From assembly GCA_934401725.1 (NCBI GenBank), contig CAKRSS010000007.1:1-57557 (forward strand): 57,557 nucleotides of DNA, written 5' to 3'. The notes under the pieces are model-generated. The model was not told the DNA's origin, searched no databases, and was given only the letters and a program-made list of their open reading frames with translations. The position numbers were made by a program, and so were the translations under genes. Positions 55,617-57,557 of the stretch are shown here, one piece after another (within the stretch, counting starts at the first letter, position 1; every line of letters begins with the position of its first letter). Source of the stretch: an uncultured Eubacteriales bacterium (GTDB taxonomy: Bacteria > Bacillota > Clostridia > Oscillospirales > CAG-272).

Positions 55617-57557
55617 GAGAACTGATCTGAAAAAAATTATGGTTATCGGCAGCGGCCCCATTGTGATAGGACAGGGCGCCGAATTCGACTACGCCGGAAC
55701 GCAGGCGTGCCTCGCGCTGCGTGAGGAGGGGTACGAGGTCGTTCTGTGCAACTCCAACCCGGCCACGATAATGACCGACACCACCATCGCCGACAAGGTC
55801 TACATGGAACCGCTGACGCTTGAATACGTCGCAAAAATTATACGCTACGAGCGCCCCGACGCCATCATCCCCGGCCTCGGTGGCCAGACCGGACTCAACC
55901 TCGCAATGCAGCTCGAAAAGAAGGGTGTTCTGCGCGAGTGTGATGTCGAGCTGCTCGGCACGAGAAGCGAAAGCATAGAGCGCGCCGAGGACAGAGAGCT
56001 TTTCAAAGAGCTGTGCGACCGTATAGGCGAGCCTGTCTGCCCGTCCGAGATAGCGATGTCGATAGAGGAGGGACTTGCGGCGGCTGAGCATATCGGCTAT
56101 CCGGTTGTGCTGCGTCCGGCGTTCACGCTCGGCGGAACCGGCGGCGGCTTTGCCGACGACGAGAGGCAGTTCCGCACGATAATGGCCAACGCGCTCGAGC
56201 TCTCGCCGGTGCACCAGGTGCTCGTCGAGAAGAGCGTCAAGGGCTACAAGGAAATAGAGTACGAGGTAATGCGTGACGCCAACGACACCGCCATCACGGT
56301 GTGCAACATGGAGAATCTCGACCCCGTCGGCGTGCATACGGGCGACTCGGTTGTCGTCTGCCCCTCGCAGACGCTGACCAACCGCGAATACCAGATGCTG
56401 CGCAACAGCGCGCTGAAAATAATACGCAGCCTCGAGATCGAGGGCGGGTGCAACGTGCAGTTCGCGCTCGACCCGGATTCGTTCAACTACTACGTTATCG
56501 AGGTCAACCCACGCGTGTCGCGCTCGTCGGCGCTGGCGAGCAAGGCCAGCGGTTTCCCGATTGCACGTGTGTCAGCAAAAATTGCAGTCGGGTACACGCT
56601 CGACGAGATAATGCTACCCAACACTCCAGCCAGCTTCGAGCCTGCTCTCGACTACGTCGTAACGAAAATGCCGCGTTTCCCGTTTGATAAGTTCGCCAGC
56701 GCCAGCAACCGACTCTCGACACAGATGAAGGCGACGGGCGAGGTCATGAGCGTGGGCAGAACGTTTGAGGAGAGCCTGCTCAAGGCAGTCCGTTCGCTCG
56801 AGACTGGCGCGCACCACCTCTTCTCAAACAAGGCCGAGGCCATGGACACGCCCGCGCTGCTTGAATATATCTCAAAGGCCACCGACGACCGTCTCTTCAT
56901 GATAGCGGAGCTTCTGCGTCGCGGAGTCGGCATCGAGGAAATATTCGGCGTCACAAAAATTGACCGTTTCTTCCTCGCAAAGCTCGCGCATATAGTCGAG
57001 CTCGAGCGGGCGCTTGAGAATAACAGGCTTGACATGGATGAGCTTGCCGAGTGTAAAAAATACGGCTTCTCCGACCGTGCCGTCGCGCGGCTGTGGGGCA
57101 TGGGCGAGAAGCAGGTTTGCGAGATGCGCGAGAAGGCGGGGATTTGCCCGGTCTACAAGGCGATAGACTCCTGCGCGTCCGAATTTGACGCCTACATTCC
57201 TTACTACTACTCGACCTATGCCGACGAAAACGAATCGCGCCCGGACGAGGGCAAAAAGAAGATAGTCGTGCTCGGCGCGGGTCCGATACGCATCGGTCAG
57301 GGCGTGGAATTCGACTACTCGACCGTCCACGCGATACAGACCATCAAAAAATCCGGCTACGAGGCCATCATAATAAACAACAACCCCGAGACCGTGTCGA
57401 CCGACTACACAACATCGGATAAGCTGTATTTCGAGCCGCTGACGGTCGAGGATGTCATGAACGTCATAAGGCTTGAGAAGCCGGAGGGCGTCATTGCCTC
57501 ACTCGGAGGGCAGACGGCTATAAATCTTGCCGAGCCGCTGGTCGAGCGCGGTGTTAA
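55609..57557 (+). CDS. carB: Carbamoyl-phosphate synthase large subunit, N-terminal part cut by window edge
   Basis: The ATP-grasp enzyme that builds carbamoyl phosphate. The first 649 or so of about 1070 residues are present. The start is ATG 55609 with GGGGAGG eight bases ahead. The first carboxy-phosphate half begins KKIMVIGSGPIVIGQGAEFD and has LRPAFTLGGTGGGFAD and VIEVNPRVSRSSALASKA. The oligomerisation domain follows, and the second half starts at KKIVVLGAGPIRIGQGVEFD near residue 553. The frame stays open to the edge. Confidence 0.98.
   Translation, partial: MPKRTDLKKIMVIGSGPIVIGQGAEFDYAGTQACLALREEGYEVVLCNSNPATIMTDTTIADKVYMEPLTLEYVAKIIRYERPDAIIPGLGGQTGLNLAMQLEKKGVLRECDVELLGTRSESIERAEDRELFKELCDRIGEPVCPSEIAMSIEEGLAAAEHIGYPVVLRPAFTLGGTGGGFADDERQFRTIMANALELSPVHQVLVEKSVKGYKEIEYEVMRDANDTAITVCNMENLDPVGVHTGDSVVVCPSQTLTNREYQMLRNSALKIIRSLEIEGGCNVQFALDPDSFNYYVIEVNPRVSRSSALASKASGFPIARVSAKIAVGYTLDEIMLPNTPASFEPALDYVVTKMPRFPFDKFASASNRLSTQMKATGEVMSVGRTFEESLLKAVRSLETGAHHLFSNKAEAMDTPALLEYISKATDDRLFMIAELLRRGVGIEEIFGVTKIDRFFLAKLAHIVELERALENNRLDMDELAECKKYGFSDRAVARLWGMGEKQVCEMREKAGICPVYKAIDSCASEFDAYIPYYYSTYADENESRPDEGKKKIVVLGAGPIRIGQGVEFDYSTVHAIQTIKKSGYEAIIINNNPETVSTDYTTSDKLYFEPLTVEDVMNVIRLEKPEGVIASLGGQTAINLAEPLVERGV

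Noticed and set aside
1..57557. CRISPR array, tRNA, rRNA, insertion sequence or prophage
   Set aside because: No regular spaced direct repeats, cloverleaf-like conserved boxes, transposase motifs or phage structural genes were recognised on either strand by eye; a tRNAscan or Infernal run would be needed to exclude small RNAs fully.

Overview
The window is a gene-dense, GC-rich chromosomal segment of a Gram-positive, probably anaerobic Firmicute of class Clostridia, perhaps Oscillospirales-like. The evidence is gene order and content: infC-rpmI-rplT; dprA-topA-trmFO; plsX-rnc-radical SAM-smc-ftsY; CIRCE-hrcA-grpE-dnaK-dnaJ-prmA-rsmE; a formate-tetrahydrofolate ligase; a stand-alone AICAR transformylase beside an archaeal-type IMP cyclohydrolase; and a ZTP (pfl) riboswitch. 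No phage, insertion sequence, CRISPR array, tRNA or rRNA was recognised. The genus assignment is inference only.

Layout. (1) 1-5026, minus: lon, ysxC, an M50 membrane protease, scpA and scpB (cut by the left edge). (2) 5027-5634: a regulatory region with two minus promoters, a possible small RNA, and the infC promoter and attenuated leader. (3) 5635-14596, plus: infC (AUC start), rpmI, rplT, an rRNA methylase, dprA, topA, trmFO, plsX, rnc. (4) 14691-21900, plus: radical SAM protein, smc, ftsY, then an SGNH-like anchored protein and a lipoprotein. (5) 21958-28781: heat-shock operon plus prmA and rsmE. (6) 28882-32785: PucR/CdaR-type regulator, S41 peptidase, greA, an unknown membrane-anchored protein. 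(7) 32917-38300, minus: accessory stretch with an M50 protein, GNAT enzyme, MATE exporter, decayed GNAT gene, ogt, an AlkA-like glycosylase, a small secreted KNGL-repeat protein that seems to start at AUU, and a histidine-kinase remnant. (8) 38477-39295, plus: a membrane 4Fe-4S protein. (9) 39379-53077, minus: an eleven-gene purine operon under a ZTP riboswitch. (10) 53219 to the right edge, plus: pyrC, carA, carB (cut).

The most coherent functional unit is the purine operon. It runs purE-purC-purF-purM-FNT-purN-purO-purH(AICAR transformylase)-purD-purL-fhs. It holds both formyl-transfer steps, the enzyme that makes the formyl donor from formate (Fhs) and a formate/nitrite-type channel whose reading frame overlaps both neighbours. 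The leader senses ZTP, the signal of 10-formyl-THF shortage. Together they look like a self-contained formate-to-purine module. The condensin parts Smc, ScpA and ScpB are split between two operons.

The least explained items are the KNGL-repeat secreted protein, the GDC-type SGNH-like protein with its lipoprotein partner, the putative small RNA upstream of lon, and the strong hairpins in the dnaK-dnaJ and regulator-peptidase gaps.
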